A stretch of 64,000 bases of DNA from Mimachlamys varia (taxonomy: Eukaryota; Mollusca; Bivalvia; Pectinida; Pectinidae): the NCBI GenBank assembly GCA_947623455.1, contig OX392542.1, forward strand, positions 16,251,625 through 16,315,624, read 5' to 3'. The position numbers were made by a program, and so were the translations under genes. The notes under the pieces are model-generated. The model was not told the origin of the DNA, ran no database searches, and saw nothing but the letters and a program-made list of their open reading frames with translations. Below are positions 12,871 to 24,862 of this stretch, piece by piece (within the stretch, counting starts at the first letter, position 1; every line of letters begins with the position of its first letter).

Positions 12871-13151
12871 TATATAAATGTCGAAATGTCACTACTTCCA
12901 TACTATTACACACGACAATTTATTACACCTGTGTACGGACACACATACAGACGACGACTTACCTGTGCTCGCATCGCTAGCGTTACGGGCTTACAACAAC
13001 ACTGTAATTTGATTGGATGAAATTGTGATCGGTGTCAGTTCGTCACACAGGTGTATAGTAAACGTATATGTCTATATGCCGACACGTCCCCGGAGTTTAC
13101 TGAGGTCAAGGTCACCAGTCGTACCCACGCCAAGGCAGCAAGGAAACCCGA
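12871..13151 (+). promoter_or_regulatory. Possible promoter and 5' non-coding exon of paralogue B
   Basis: TATATAAA at about 12871-12878 is followed by a less AT-rich stretch ending in a strong 5' splice site, CCCGAG|GTAAGT (donor at 13152). The coding part of paralogue B is preceded by a good acceptor (TTTTTCTCCACAG, ending 19875), so a spliced 5' UTR is expected. This is inference from signals only. Confidence 0.3.
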
Positions 13152-14489
13152 GGTAAGTCGATCTTAGCTAGAAAATGTGGGTAGGCTCGCTATATTTTAT
13201 TTTAGGTGTGTGTTATGTGGGAGAAGAGTCGTGTAAGGCAGACATGTCGCAAATGTATCTCTGTAGCAGTCAGCGTCGCCCTGTGAACGGGCAAATCGAT
13301 CAGTTTTGTCACCTGGAAATTTCAAGGTGATTGAGGAGCACCGGCTATTTCCCAAGTTTTGACCGCATGTCGAGTGTAGGACCGCGGTGTTTTGTTGTAG
13401 GACGAAACATCTGGCCACCAGGGAACCAGTTCTTGTTTGTGGCTGTGTAACTCGTGTGTAAATTTTGTCGCTACACATGTTTATTTCCATAACATCAGTT
13501 AGTGATAACCTTGATGTATCATTCCACGGACTCGGATAGTATTTTGTACGTATACAGGTTATGGGGGCGACGGGTGCTGTGTCGCTTGGTTTGCCAACCG
13601 CCTTTATTGTTTACTGTGTTTTGATTGTATTTTAAGTTCGAAGTATATTTCGTAACGTCCATCTCTCATTTTCGCGTATTCTATGTATAGGAGGCCTATT
13701 TTGCAATACCCTTATCCTCCTACAATAGTTGACGGGATGACATGCATGGTTAGCGTCGTGTGTCGAGTGTTAACTTATCTCCACACACAGGATATAGCAG
13801 AGTACAGTAGCACAAGTACCCACCGGGAATGGGTTAGGAGGGGGTTGGGGCACAGGTACTTGGGCAAGGAGAATAACCATACATATATAGATAATATAGC
13901 GAAATATGACTAATAAGAATGAAATATAAAACTAAAATTTTCCAATTTTCTTTTTATGTTATTAATCATCTAAAACTATAATGAAAATAATTGCCAAATT
14001 TCAGCTTGATACGTTAAGCGGTTAATTTTCCCCCAAAAAACGACTATCGAGTGCCTGTTGGTGGGGGCAGTAATTACGCAATGTGTTCGGCATAAGATTA
14101 CATAATATAGCAGTATTCCACTCTCATTTCCGGTAGACTATCTATACCACCTTTTACATTTTAACCTTTTAATGGAGAATTTCTGTACTGAATTTTACTA
14201 CTAGCTCACTTGGCTTCAACCTGAGAATCAGACATCAAAGTGACAAAAACTATTAGACTGTTTTTTTATCCTTATAATGCTTCATTAAGATCCACCCTTG
14301 TAAATTGGGGGTAAATGTACCAATTTTGTATGTAAAAACACCTCTGCGTAGTGATGTATTTTTATCGGTACGGAGTATATTCGTTGACATTGCAAAGTTT
14401 TCTTAAAACTTTGGAAATACATGTATTATTCATAATTGGAATTGGGTGGTCTCCTGTACAGACGGACATCAGAGTAATATGTTATGGCC
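13152..14489. other. No supported gene
   Basis: Only short frames occur. It could be part of a long 5' UTR intron of paralogue B if the exon above is real; otherwise intergenic. Confidence 0.45.
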
Positions 14490-14657
14490 CATTCAATGCC
14501 CCCTCAATGGTCATAATAGCTTTTATGACTATTGAGGGTGCATTTTTAGCGAAAATTGATCTTAACCACCCCCCCCCCCCCCCCAAATGTGTAAAATTAC
14601 TCTAAACACTCTATTTTAGGTCCAAAACTAGCTGTAACAAATTCTCAGGTCCCTGTG
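14490..14657. mobile_element. CACAGGGAC-family element, copy 3 (left arm truncated)
   Basis: The right arm is intact (poly-C, GTGTAAAATTACTCTAAACA, GGTCCAAAACTAGCTGTAAC, GGTCCCTGTG). The central inverted 'CCCCCTCAATGGTCATAAT' / 'ATGACTATTGAGGGTGCA' is present, but the outer left arm is missing or diverged. Confidence 0.8.
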
Positions 14658-15755
14658 CACATGACTGTTACGATGAAACCCTTGTATTACATGCAGTGTT
14701 TCACGACCTTTGTATAAAAATGTCACTCATAAATTTCAGTTTAGTTAAATACACACCGTAGGATGTAAAGCCTGCTAGTGTGGGCCACAGTGATTATACA
14801 GCAACACGGTTTGATCTTCTATAACCTAATATATACATTGATATGTCATATTATAGAAACATGAGAATAGGGGTCGAGTTCATTTCCGTGTTTGGTATCA
14901 TTATTATATAAGAATGCAGTCTTGATGATTTTAAATTTTCTGACTGACGTCACACATAAAAGTACTTGATAATTATTCTAAACATAAAAAAGGACATTAA
15001 AAACATTCGTTTACATGGCAGCAAGGGAACACTCCAATTCGTTTGTGAATATATAATTACTTATTCAATTTCTAGATAGGGAAGACTACTTCATGTATTT
15101 ATATTTATCCTCCGTTTTAATCAAACCCTGTTCCCATATTAGGTTTTATTCGGGACAAAACAAAATAATTAGCACTGCTATGTGCGAATGAAATGACGCA
15201 CGGAAGAAAGTTGTCGACTCAAGCAATCTAATTCCGTGATTTTATAAACCGGACCAACAGGCCAGTGCTGTAAGTATACAGAGACAAAGAGTTGTTAAGA
15301 TGCCGTACCAGATATTGCTAATCCCTAGTGTCAGTCGGCGGTTTGGTTTTTGACATCTTTATATTGCGGACATTGATTTTCTGTCGGTGTATATTTTCTT
15401 ACCGGAATAATTAGCAGGTGTGACGTAAACACTGAAGCACGGGGAGCCATTTCTACATGCATACGATGTGCATGATATTCGCGGCAGACCAAAACCTACA
15501 AGCTGAGCAGCCAGGTGACGTGTATGAATAATTGATGTCGAGGATGGCTCACACTGTCGCTGATGATCCGAGGTAGACGATAATAGCGTGGATCGTTATC
15601 AAACATTACATTACATCAATTTACATGTCGCGGAATTTCATGTAACCACTTAAACGGGATAAGAATACCATGCTACCTCAGTCTGTGTCCATTGAGATAT
15701 TGTTATGCAAGATCTTATGGGGAAGACGTTAGACTAAGACAAACCACAAATAAAA
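14658..15755. other. No supported gene
   Basis: AT-rich sequence with no coding frame, RNA gene or clear repeat recognised. Confidence 0.5.
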
Positions 15756-15759
15756 AATC

Positions 15760-16256
15760 TTTGTCTATATCGGACTTTTGATAATTAGTTAATTACTTGT
15801 GGGCTATATAGGACTTTTGATAATTATTTAATTACTTGTGGGCTATATCGGACTTTTGATAATTAGTTAATTACTTGTGGGCTATATTGGACTTTTGATA
15901 ATTATTGAATTACTTGTGGGCTATAACGGACTTTTGATAATTAGTTAATTACTTGTGGGCTATAACGGACTTCTGATTAATAGTTAATAACTTGTGGGCT
16001 ATATCGGAATTCTGATTAATAGTTAATTACTTGTGGGCTATATCGGAGTTTTAATTTATAGTTAATTACTTGTGGGCTATATCGGAGTTTTAATTAATAG
16101 TTAATTACTTGTGGGCTATATCGGAGTTTTAATTAATAGTTAATTACTTGTGGGCTATATCGGAGTTTTGATAATTAGTTAATTACTTGTGGGCTATAAC
16201 GGACTTTTGATAATTAGTTAATTACTTGTGGGCTATATCGGACTTCTGATCATTAA
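15760..16256. repeat. 39-bp minisatellite, about 12-13 copies
   Basis: Tandem units with core 'TTAATTACTTGTGGGCTATA' followed by 'TCGGACTTTTGATAATTAG'. Variants cluster: central copies read GGAGTTTTAATTAATAG while outer copies read GGACTTTTGATAATTAG, suggesting amplification in blocks. Confidence 0.92.
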
Positions 16257-16974
16257 TAATTGAATAATTGATGATAAAGTGAACACCTCCGTTTAGATTC
16301 AAAGGCTTTTTAAGACCGAGTTAATTAAACACATGAACGGGTAGACTGGCTACTTTACCAGCCCATAAGTTTCTTTAGAGAATTTCTCTACTGAATTTTC
16401 CTACTAGCTTATCTCCCCTAGTTTCTCTGACTTTTACTGCTAGCTTATCTTCTTAGTTTAAAACTTGAATCAGACATCCAAATGATCAAAATCATTAGAC
16501 AATTCTTTTACTTTTCAATATCCATATACTATTCTTGTGACAGAACCAAGGTGTGGGGTTCCTTTCACACACACACACACACATATATATACATACACTA
16601 GTGTACGTCATCTTACAATACTCCCGACGTCTGTACGTGCACTTGACAGCGAGGACCCAAATTCCCACGTGTTCCAAGTATGTACGCGTATCGTAAATGC
16701 AGAAATACATCTGTTGTATGTATGTTCCTTGGTGTGCTATTTGATCAAACTTGACATTTTGTCGGGAGAACCGGCATGCATACACGACTAATGCACAGTT
16801 CAAATAATATAGCAAAAATATCAAACAGGGATTGACCCATTTTTTATTTATATATATACATTCTGCTGAAGTTGGTGCCTCCTGTTATGTCATACACATG
16901 TATTAAATAAGAATTAAAAACACTTATCTGACTGAGTTTTGTTTTATTTGGGGCTCAATAACACTGACCTGGTG
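16257..16974. other. No supported gene
   Basis: Contains a (CA)n microsatellite near 16566-16582 running into TA repeats. Frames on both strands here are short and without motifs. Confidence 0.5.
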
Positions 16975-17203
16975 CACAGGGACCTGAGAATTTGTTACAG
17001 CTAGCTATAGTTTTGGACCTAAACGAGGGTGTTAAGAGTAATGTTATACTTTTGAGGGGTTTACACCAATTTTCGTTAAAAATGCGCAATTGAGGGGGAT
17101 TTCTATCGGAAACTGATCTACCCCCCCCCCCCCCCCCAAAAAAAAAAAACCCCACCATTGTTTAGGTCCAAAACTATCTGTAACAAATTCTCAGGTCCCT
17201 GTG
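16975..17203. mobile_element. CACAGGGAC-family foldback MITE, copy 4
   Basis: Ends CACAGGGACCTGAGAATTTG and CAAATTCTCAGGTCCCTGTG are exact reverse complements. Flanks are ACCTGGTG (16967-16974) and ACTTGGTG (17204-17211), an 8-bp target duplication with one mismatch. The hinge has a long poly-C then poly-A run (about 17120-17150). Confidence 0.9.
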
Positions 17204-17211
17204 ACTTGGTG

Positions 17212-19089
17212 TTGTGTATACCCCCAGGACAACCATGTAGTAGATATATGTCACCTATTTGCTAATTTTAACTGGACACAAGGTCTTATCTATAAAACGG
17301 TACGTGAACTGTCAAACAATACCTTAGAGCATTGTCCTGAAGTCTTTGACAGCGACTTCGCTCCCCGGGTATGTATTAAAGCCCTATTTAGATAGGTATG
17401 TACCCAGACATGTTAAGGATGACCCGGGGCTACGTAGACAATTGTAGATCAAAGACTGACGTAATGACCTTTGTTGACCTGGCTATTGTACTGATAATGT
17501 CGTGACAGATAACTAGCCCAGTGTTGTACCTGCCATTGTGAACATGGGCCAGCCATTGTCGCGAACAGCGCGTGCGTGTAATATCAAAAACACTAGCTAA
17601 GATCTTCCCGTACTCATCTCATTACTGTACGACTTGTCATTTGAATGCATATTTATTGGAACTTAATTAAAATGAGATATTAAAATCCGCCCAATATATT
17701 CATTGATTGACTGTACTACATTGCATCAATGTTTGTGTGTTTAAATGTACTTGGAGCGGAAAGTTCTTGTTTAAGAGTGGATCGATATTTATTGTGTATT
17801 ATTCAATCAAAATCAATGCAAATCTAAGAGTTGATTGAGATAGCAAACCTATTAAAATGTGTGCTACAAATGAAATCTAACTCGTACGAAGGAATGTCAT
17901 TTCATAATAAATTTAATAAACATATTTGAATTAAAAACCTTAAAGCAGAGATCAAACTAACACATATTATAAACACACAAATTACAACGCAATATATATT
18001 TCTCAGATGATGTTAGGTAATTATAACCCTAAGAAAACACATGTATCGATTATTAAAATTTTGAGCATCGCGAATTCGATCTTTATAAATATTTTGGTTT
18101 TGTGACGTCACAGTGACGTAAGAGCGATGGTAGCAGGCCAAATTGAGACGCTCGAATCAATAAACGACGAAAATACCAGCTGTATAAGATATTAAGTGAT
18201 GCCACAAAGTGAACGTTATATTCCCAAGTTTTACGGATCACACGTAACCATTACCTAGGCAATCTTGTTACCACATTGTACATATATACATGCTATCCAT
18301 TCAGACAACAAACTATCCTAAGTTCCAACAGTCGGAGCATAGCTGATCCAAAACGTCCAAAAAGCACGCACGGATCAGTAAGATATACAGTAGTTGTTTG
18401 TAGCCAGGGGTGGATGGAAAGAGAGAGGCAGCCCTTTAGAAAGTAACATCGGTAATTGTGGGGGTATCTAGCAAGGGAGGAAAGGAATACCTTTGGCTTG
18501 TGATTTATTTGTGGCTGGTTGGAGAGGAGGAGATATTGTTGATTGGAAGAGGGGTGCGGGGGGGGGGGGTTCTAGAGGAAGATGGAGAGAGGGATATGTG
18601 GTTGGCTAGAGGTAGACGACTTATACTGGGCCATTTGATAGCCGTAACCGAGAGAGAGAGATCGCACTGTCCTCACGTGGCCCATTTTAGACGGAGCACA
18701 GTTTCCAATCAAGAATATGTAATAAATCGCAGTGTGGAAATTTGGCGCGAATCCAATGAAGCTCTGACGTTTGGATAGAGAACCGAGGGAAAATCTATAC
18801 CCCTATTGATCACGGAACATCAGCAGTCGTACAGGGAAAGAATCGGTCGGTTTTCCCAAATAAATCTCCGCCATTCTGGGAACTATGTCGCCAACAGGAA
18901 ATGGAGGCTTAACAGGCGTATGGATAAATTAGATATGATGAAAATTACACAAACACACTTGGATAGTAAGTGTTCCGCGTTGCACGTGTAAGGCAATGTT
19001 AACCCGAGGTGTTGAGATGGAGTGGTAGATGTACCGGTATTGGGCAATGCCATGGCGCTCAGAAATGACATTCCTATAGCTAGCTAGTT
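17212..19089. other. No supported gene
   Basis: Includes a G-rich stretch (18400-18660) with short open frames but no recognisable protein. It may be intergenic or part of a 5' UTR intron of paralogue B. Confidence 0.5.
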
Positions 19090-19290
19090 CACAGGGACAA
19101 GAGGATTTGAAACGGCTATATTTGGACCTAAATACAGTGTTCAGTTTTATAAATATATATAAGTATTACAGGTTTTCTGGAATTGGGATCAACTTCCGGT
19201 AAAATATTATCCTAAATTAGATCATCTTTAGGTAAAACACTCTAAACTCCGGAATAACCATCGCCATCTTAGGACCATATATACATGTAA
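19090..19290. mobile_element. Degenerate CACAGGGAC-family element, copy 5
   Basis: The left end CACAGGGACAAGAGGATTTG is recognisable. The right arm (AAACACTCTAAACTCC, TTAGGACCATATATACATGT) is strongly diverged and lacks a clear GTCCCTGTG terminus. Confidence 0.55.
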
Positions 19291-19909
19291 CACTTCAGTA
19301 GATGTTTACTCATGAAAGGGTATTTCTATTTCAATTCGTGAGACAAAGGAAGGGGCACATAGCACACAATTCAGCGGACTGCGCTCTTTAAACTTAATTT
19401 AAATATAAGCATTCCCCTTTTGATTTTATATTTAATATGAGACGTACATGTGACACATATTTTGTATCCTTGTGAAATATGAAGATGGACGTTTTTAAGT
19501 ATGCTTATAAGTGTGCTTACTTGTCGTGATTAACAATGATGACTCGGTTATCATTTTGAGGACTTGATGTTTATTGGATGTGACTAGGATTTCCATGGCG
19601 GGTCAGGTGTTGTCGATGAAGCAGAAGACGCTTACTCTCCCGGACCTTATGGTCTTATTCTCTTGTACTTTTACGGGGGTCTCCATGTAAATATTTCCTT
19701 CGTTCATATTTTGCTTCTGGTTAGTTCAATTTTGAGTTTGAGTTATGGTTTTGTGGACGCTTTGGTATTTATTGGTATTTTCTGAATATAATGTGATTCA
19801 GTGAACAGTGAAAGGTAATTAATTGTTGGGAGGATTGAGACCATTCTAAATTCACGTTTAACTTTTTCTCCACAGATTCTGACAGGAAATAACCACTGAT
19901 AACACGGAT

Positions 19910-21799
19910 ATGACGTCATTAGCGGTATCACTCTTTGCCGTGTTGGCCTTAGCAACGGCATCATTCGGTAAGTACCTTTGTACATTTAGATTTCGAAATC
20001 CCTGTATTCCTGTGGTTATCTGTAAGTGAACATATTGCCCTGTATTCCAGTGGCAAAAATTAATCTTGATCCTTATTATATTAAACCCTGGTTTTTTGTT
20101 TTATTGAACCTTAACCCTCTTGTTTTATTGAAGTTTGCCCTTTTGCTGTATTGAACCTTGACCCTTTTCTTTATCTCTACAGCATCACCAGCTCTTGTGA
20201 ATTTAGACGAAAATACCAGCTGTGATTCAAAAAAACACACGGTCAACCTTGGAGAAAGTGTCAACATCTCCACCGACGGTAACATTGCCTTGGGTTTACA
20301 TGACTGTGTCACGAAATTTGCGGCCGCCGACCCCGACGCCGGGTGCCAGAATGAGCTGGCGATGTGTGTCACGGTGAAAAGCATCAAACGGATGTGTTAC
20401 GTCAACGCCGAATTCACGTCTATGCACCAGATCATGGTAAGTTAATGGCCAACAAACGTCATATCAAATTGATGTAAATTTCAAACGTTTTTATAACTGT
20501 GTCCCAAAACCAATTGGGAACCGTCGGCACTTTCCGTAAAAGAGAAGAATTTTTTTTTCTCGTTTACAGAAAGTGCCGACGGTTCCCGATTGCCCCAGTA
20601 ATTGCTGCTGAAGGCATTAAAATAAGGTGTTATAGATTATAAAGATACCGTACTCAGTCAGTATATCTAGTAAAATAGTCATATTGAGCTTCAGTCGAAT
20701 GTTCTTACACACATGCGTGAAGGGTTAAAATTTCATCGGCAGCAGATACGACAAGAGATGTACCTGTGATGACAAATGTATATACATATTAACACGCACT
20801 CCTATTGGTCATCAATTGACATGCTCTTCCGTCTTGTTTGTACAGAAGTTGGACTGCACTACTGTGAACCCCCCTGAAGAGTGGTGTGTAACAGTTAACG
20901 ATGACCTGACCCTTCGTCTGTACCAGGACCCAATCAAAGATCACACCGACTACGGTTTTGTAGCCTTCGTGTCTACTCGATGCGCCAGGTTGGACATAGG
21001 CAATGATATCAACGGTCCCCCACCACCCTCACCAGATGATGACAAAGGTATTTACATTGTAATGCCAACAGTATAATTCAAAATAAAGTAGAACCCCATG
21101 TCTTTGTTCATATATTGTAAAGTTAATAAATACATGTATTCCGAAATTTGATATGTTCTATGTATATCAATCTTGCTATATATTATTAGAATAGTTTTTT
21201 TTAAGGAATGACTTTATGGGAAAAACTTGTTCGGATTACATTTTGATAAAACTTCAAATGATCAGTATGTTACGTAGTTGTGCATCAGCGTTTTAATTTC
21301 ATATTTCCAGTTTTCTGCATACTGGTATTTTTACGAAATTAAAAGGTACATCGCAGGTGTATGTGTGTGTTTGTAAAGTAAAGTTCATCCTAAAAGAAAG
21401 TATCCAATGTAGAACATGTTAAAATGCTCCAACGACCTTCAGGAAATCAATTTGTTTTCCTGGGGGACACCCCCAGAACCCCCTTACGGGAGGAGGACGT
21501 ACTTATTTCTCCCTCCCATACCACCCTCCTAGCGTTCCGGGTGCTGTCTTCGGTACCAAATCTGCGTACACTTATAAATACCCCTAGTTACGCCATTGTC
21601 TGCAGAACAGAATACATGTATTTCACTTGTGGTTTGTTTACTTTCAGTGACCTTTGTTGACGTCCAGGAGGCCATCAACAGCACGCGCGTGATCGGTATT
21701 GTTGTTGGTGTCTGTCTGGCCTGTATGTTCCTCATCGCTCTCCTCGTCACCTACTTCTACTACAAGAACAAGGCATACACAGGTGTTCCCTCAGAGTAA
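19910..21799 (+). CDS. Single-pass secreted-type membrane protein, paralogue B (4 exons)
   Basis: Coding exons are 19910-19967, 20183-20436, 20846-21047 and 21648-21799, phases 1, 0 and 1 as in paralogue A; exon 2 is 254 bp in both. The product is 221 residues. A signal peptide (about 1-20) is followed by an eight-cysteine ectodomain with 'PPEEWC' and 'YGFVAFVSTRC', matching 'IPEEWC' and 'YGFNITVSSKC' of A. It has a PPPPSPDDD stalk absent from A, a transmembrane helix at 186-210 and an 11-residue tail ending VPSE. The juxtamembrane part aligns well (EEAVNQARIIGVIVAVCLA in A; QEAINSTRVIGIVVGVCLA in B). NIS and NST are possible glycosylation sites. The acceptor TTTTTCTCCACAG ending at 19875 places the ATG 35 bp into its exon and implies a 5' UTR intron. 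The function is unknown; type I surface receptor or adhesion roles are guesses. Confidence 0.85.
20511..20595. repeat. Long hairpin in intron 2 of paralogue B
   Basis: The arm AATTGGGAACCGTCGGCACT continuing to TTCCGTAAA pairs with TTTACAGAAAGTGCCGACGG continuing to TTCCCGATTG, across a ~25-base loop containing a T run. About 30 bp per arm with few mismatches. It could be a small inverted-repeat element or a transcribed hairpin; no target duplication was defined. Confidence 0.75.
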
Positions 21800-22540
21800 G
21801 CCACGCCCACTTCCGGTTACCATCATTCTCTGCAGTTCCTGTTGACCTAACCGAGAGTATTCTTTATCTCTGAAACGCTTATTGCATCCTGGATTATAAA
21901 AAAACCTTTCCAGTGATCTTGAACATCTGAATATATTTTGGAAAGTTAGGGCATATCGACCACAAAATGTCCTCATACTAAAAGGTCTGACTGGACCAGA
22001 AACGAAAAAAGGCTATGTTTTGGACTGGAGTGTGTGAAAGTGCATGTAAGCATGTAGGTGTCACGTGACATCTAGAAGCGGCATGTTTGTGTACAAACTT
22101 TGTGGAAAAGAGAGAGAAAATGTGTTTGTGCATTTTATAAATCTATGCCAATTTGTCTTACAGACACGTGCAGCCGAAAAAAAAACTATTCATACTTATA
22201 AGACACAGAATGGTTTTAAACCAACAGCAATATTTTGTTTACTTTTTCAAAATTTATATATTGTATAGAATGTGTTTTCTTTTAATGATATGTTGATTTT
22301 ATTTGAACATGAAAAGAGCTCAGGACGAATGTTCGAATGTTTGTAAGTTTTTTGATCGATTCCTTGAATTGTATACTTAGTGCATTTATCAAAGATACTG
22401 GAACACTGTCATTTATAATATAAGATCGCCCTTAATATCACGTGATCCCTAGTAAATGTTAGATATGTAATGTTTTGTGATGTATACACGTACATATATG
22501 AATTAACTCATTCAACGATGAAAGAGCTACTTATACCTGT
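21800..22540. other. Downstream of paralogue B; no gene seen
   Basis: Probably begins with the 3' UTR of paralogue B; the end of the transcript cannot be fixed. Only short frames occur. Confidence 0.5.
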
Positions 22541-22549
22541 GATGGTGTC

Positions 22550-22830
22550 AGAAATTCATTTGACAGTGTCATAAATTGTCAGAAAAAAACACATTCGACA
22601 GTGTCAGACGTACATATGACAGTTTCATGGTGCCAGTACATTTTTGACAGTGTAAGATATACTGTACGTTTGACAGTGTCAGAACTGTATCAGTACATTT
22701 GATAGTTCCAGGTTACTGGTAGTCTTGTACACATTTGACAGTGTCAGAACTGTATCAGTACATTTGATAGTTCCAGGTGACTGGTAGTCTTGTACACATT
22801 TGACTGTGTCAAGATTCTAATACATAAGAC
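22550..22830. repeat. Degenerate tandem repeat around 'TTGACAGTGTCAG'
   Basis: About eight spaced occurrences of (A/T)TTGACAGTGTCAG-like words, with a clearer ~65-bp duplication carrying 'CAGAACTGTATCAGTACATT' and 'GGTAGTCTTGTACACATTTG' twice (about 22676-22805). Confidence 0.75.
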
Positions 22831-23282
22831 AGTGTCCACTGTATTCTCTAAACTAAAGCAAGTATGATTGACTAAAGCATAGTTTACCAAAGATAAATCA
22901 AAATTGTCACAAAAGTTCAAAAAAATATCAAAAATCATCTACTTGCTATTTCAACAGTAGCTTCAGTTTCTGTCAGTAAATAATAAAAAAAAGATAGTCC
23001 AGACCTGTAACTTTCTTACTAGATCTGTGAATAGGCCTGTATTTTACTGTCACCAACTGTTGGTGATGTTGCCATTGCTGGACCAATGCAAAACATTCCT
23101 ATCTCGGTCTATAGTAACCTTAAGTATGGAGGACACTGTAATATTGTAATACGGGCATTGTAATATTGTATATCATTAAGTGGAAAGTTCGATCTCAACG
23201 CCTGAAGACATTTATATTGTATGTTTCAATGTCATGATGTCATCGTAAACTGTATAGTAACTTCTATTTTTTTTCTTCTGTA

Positions 23283-23540
23283 GTGAAGTGGTCACGTGAT
23301 GTTTGTCACTGGTGAAGTTGTCACGTGATGTTTGTCAGTGATGAAGTGGTCACGTGATGTTTGTCAGTGGTGAAGTTGTCACGTGATGTTTCTCAGTTAT
23401 GAAGTGGTCATGAAATGTTTCTAAGCGATGATAAAGTTTCCACGTGCTTTTCGGTGATGAAATGGTCACGTGATAAAGAGCTCACGCGATGTTTTTCACT
23501 GATGAAAAGGTCATGTGATATTTTTCACTAATGAAACGGC
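23283..23540. repeat. 29-bp minisatellite with repeated TCACGTGA sites
   Basis: Units of about 29 bp, 'GTGAAGTGGTCACGTGATG' plus 'TTTGTCAGTG', run well conserved for four to five copies and then decay to about 23540. Most good units carry the palindrome TCACGTGA, an E-box of the type bound by MITF/TFE/USF proteins. Confidence 0.85.
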
Positions 23541-24479
23541 CACATGTTAGCAGGTGATTTTTTTCACAAGATTGTTGACGTTTACCTGTGTTGACCACCC
23601 GATCTCATTGCGGGGTACAGGCATTAGCATACATATATATGCAGTAGTAGTCCAAAGACGCTCTGGATTCGATTTGTTGTATTCTGTCTACTGTAAGAGG
23701 TATCCGAAATACAGTCAAATTCTCCTTCAACGCATAATTAATTTAGAGATTCAGGTATTTTATTTTCACAACGTTTTCTCATATCAAAATTCTTTATTTC
23801 ATATGAAAGTGTTCAATGCATCCTTGTATATGTTAAGGATGTAAAGCCCGTCCCCACATTTAGAATATCTACAAACAGTACAGCCGACCTAACGGTAGAA
23901 ATAGAGACTACAAGAATCAGCATACCCTGGGCCCGAGAGTCGGTTTACACTGAGCCCGAGAGTCTGCTAGACGTGGCAAATCGACATGGGCTACCGAAGG
24001 TGCATATCGCAATGACGTAAACTTAATTCACAAAAAAATGTCAAATTCAAAAGTCAAAGTTGCGATTTTTCTACTATTGACTACCGGGACATCTGAATAG
24101 GCTTTAATAATCCATGGCTAACTTTGGTGCCTTTCCCGACAACGTGCATAATCAAAAGCCAAATGCATAGGACACCGAAATCTCCCTCCGACAGTTACAC
24201 TTTTCACTATAGTTTTACTATGTCATTGGTTCCCTACCATTTAGTAGCACTTTCAGGAAGTCGTCTTTGTTGCCATAGATACACAGATTGTGAGACTTTA
24301 TGTTTTAGGAATCTTTCAAATTTTTAGTTAGATCTTTCTTAACTGAATTGGAAATAAAATATTTTTTAATTTTATGTTGTATTGAGTTATTATGTATATA
24401 GCTAATAACAAACGAACGAGAAGTCATAGTCTTCCGCTTGAAAATAGAGTGTACAAACTAAACTCGAGAAATTATGCCT
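23541..24479. other. No supported gene
   Basis: Only short frames; nothing recognised. Confidence 0.5.
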
Positions 24480-24483
24480 TTAA

Positions 24484-24862
24484 AGGCCCAATATACGTGA
24501 ATTTTTTTAATTTTTTTTTCGTGATTCTGAAAAATTCTGAAAAAAATCCAGTAGATATCCATGCAAAAATAAGCCTGAAACGAAGTAAACCTGAGCGGTA
24601 ACTAACAAGAAACTCTTGACAGAAAAATCTAAAGAACTGAAAATAATTCAGGTGCGAACAACAAGCCGAAGTAAGAAGACAGTTCAAAATGGACGCGTGT
24701 TTACAAATACCCAGTTTCAACTGCTGCTGTACCGGTAACCGCGTAAGAATTCATTTTCAATATTGTTGATATCAGCTTATCTACACAAAATCTATAAATA
24801 TAATCAGTTATTAGACTTGATCTTCGCTTCAAGTTTTGCCGAAAGTCACGTACATTGGGCCT
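24484..24862 (+). mobile_element. TTAA-flanked TIR element, copy 2 (379 bp)
   Basis: Starts AGGCCCAATATACGTGA and ends CACGTACATTGGGCCT, with TTAA at 24480-24483 and 24863-24866. The interior matches copy 1 in the same orientation (AACCTGAGCGGTAACTAAC, GCTGTACCGGTAACCGCG). Confidence 0.92.

Noticed and set aside
22550..22830. CRISPR-like spaced repeats (TTGACAGTGTCAG words)
   Set aside because: Spacing is irregular, repeats are degenerate and the genome is eukaryotic; a decayed minisatellite fits.
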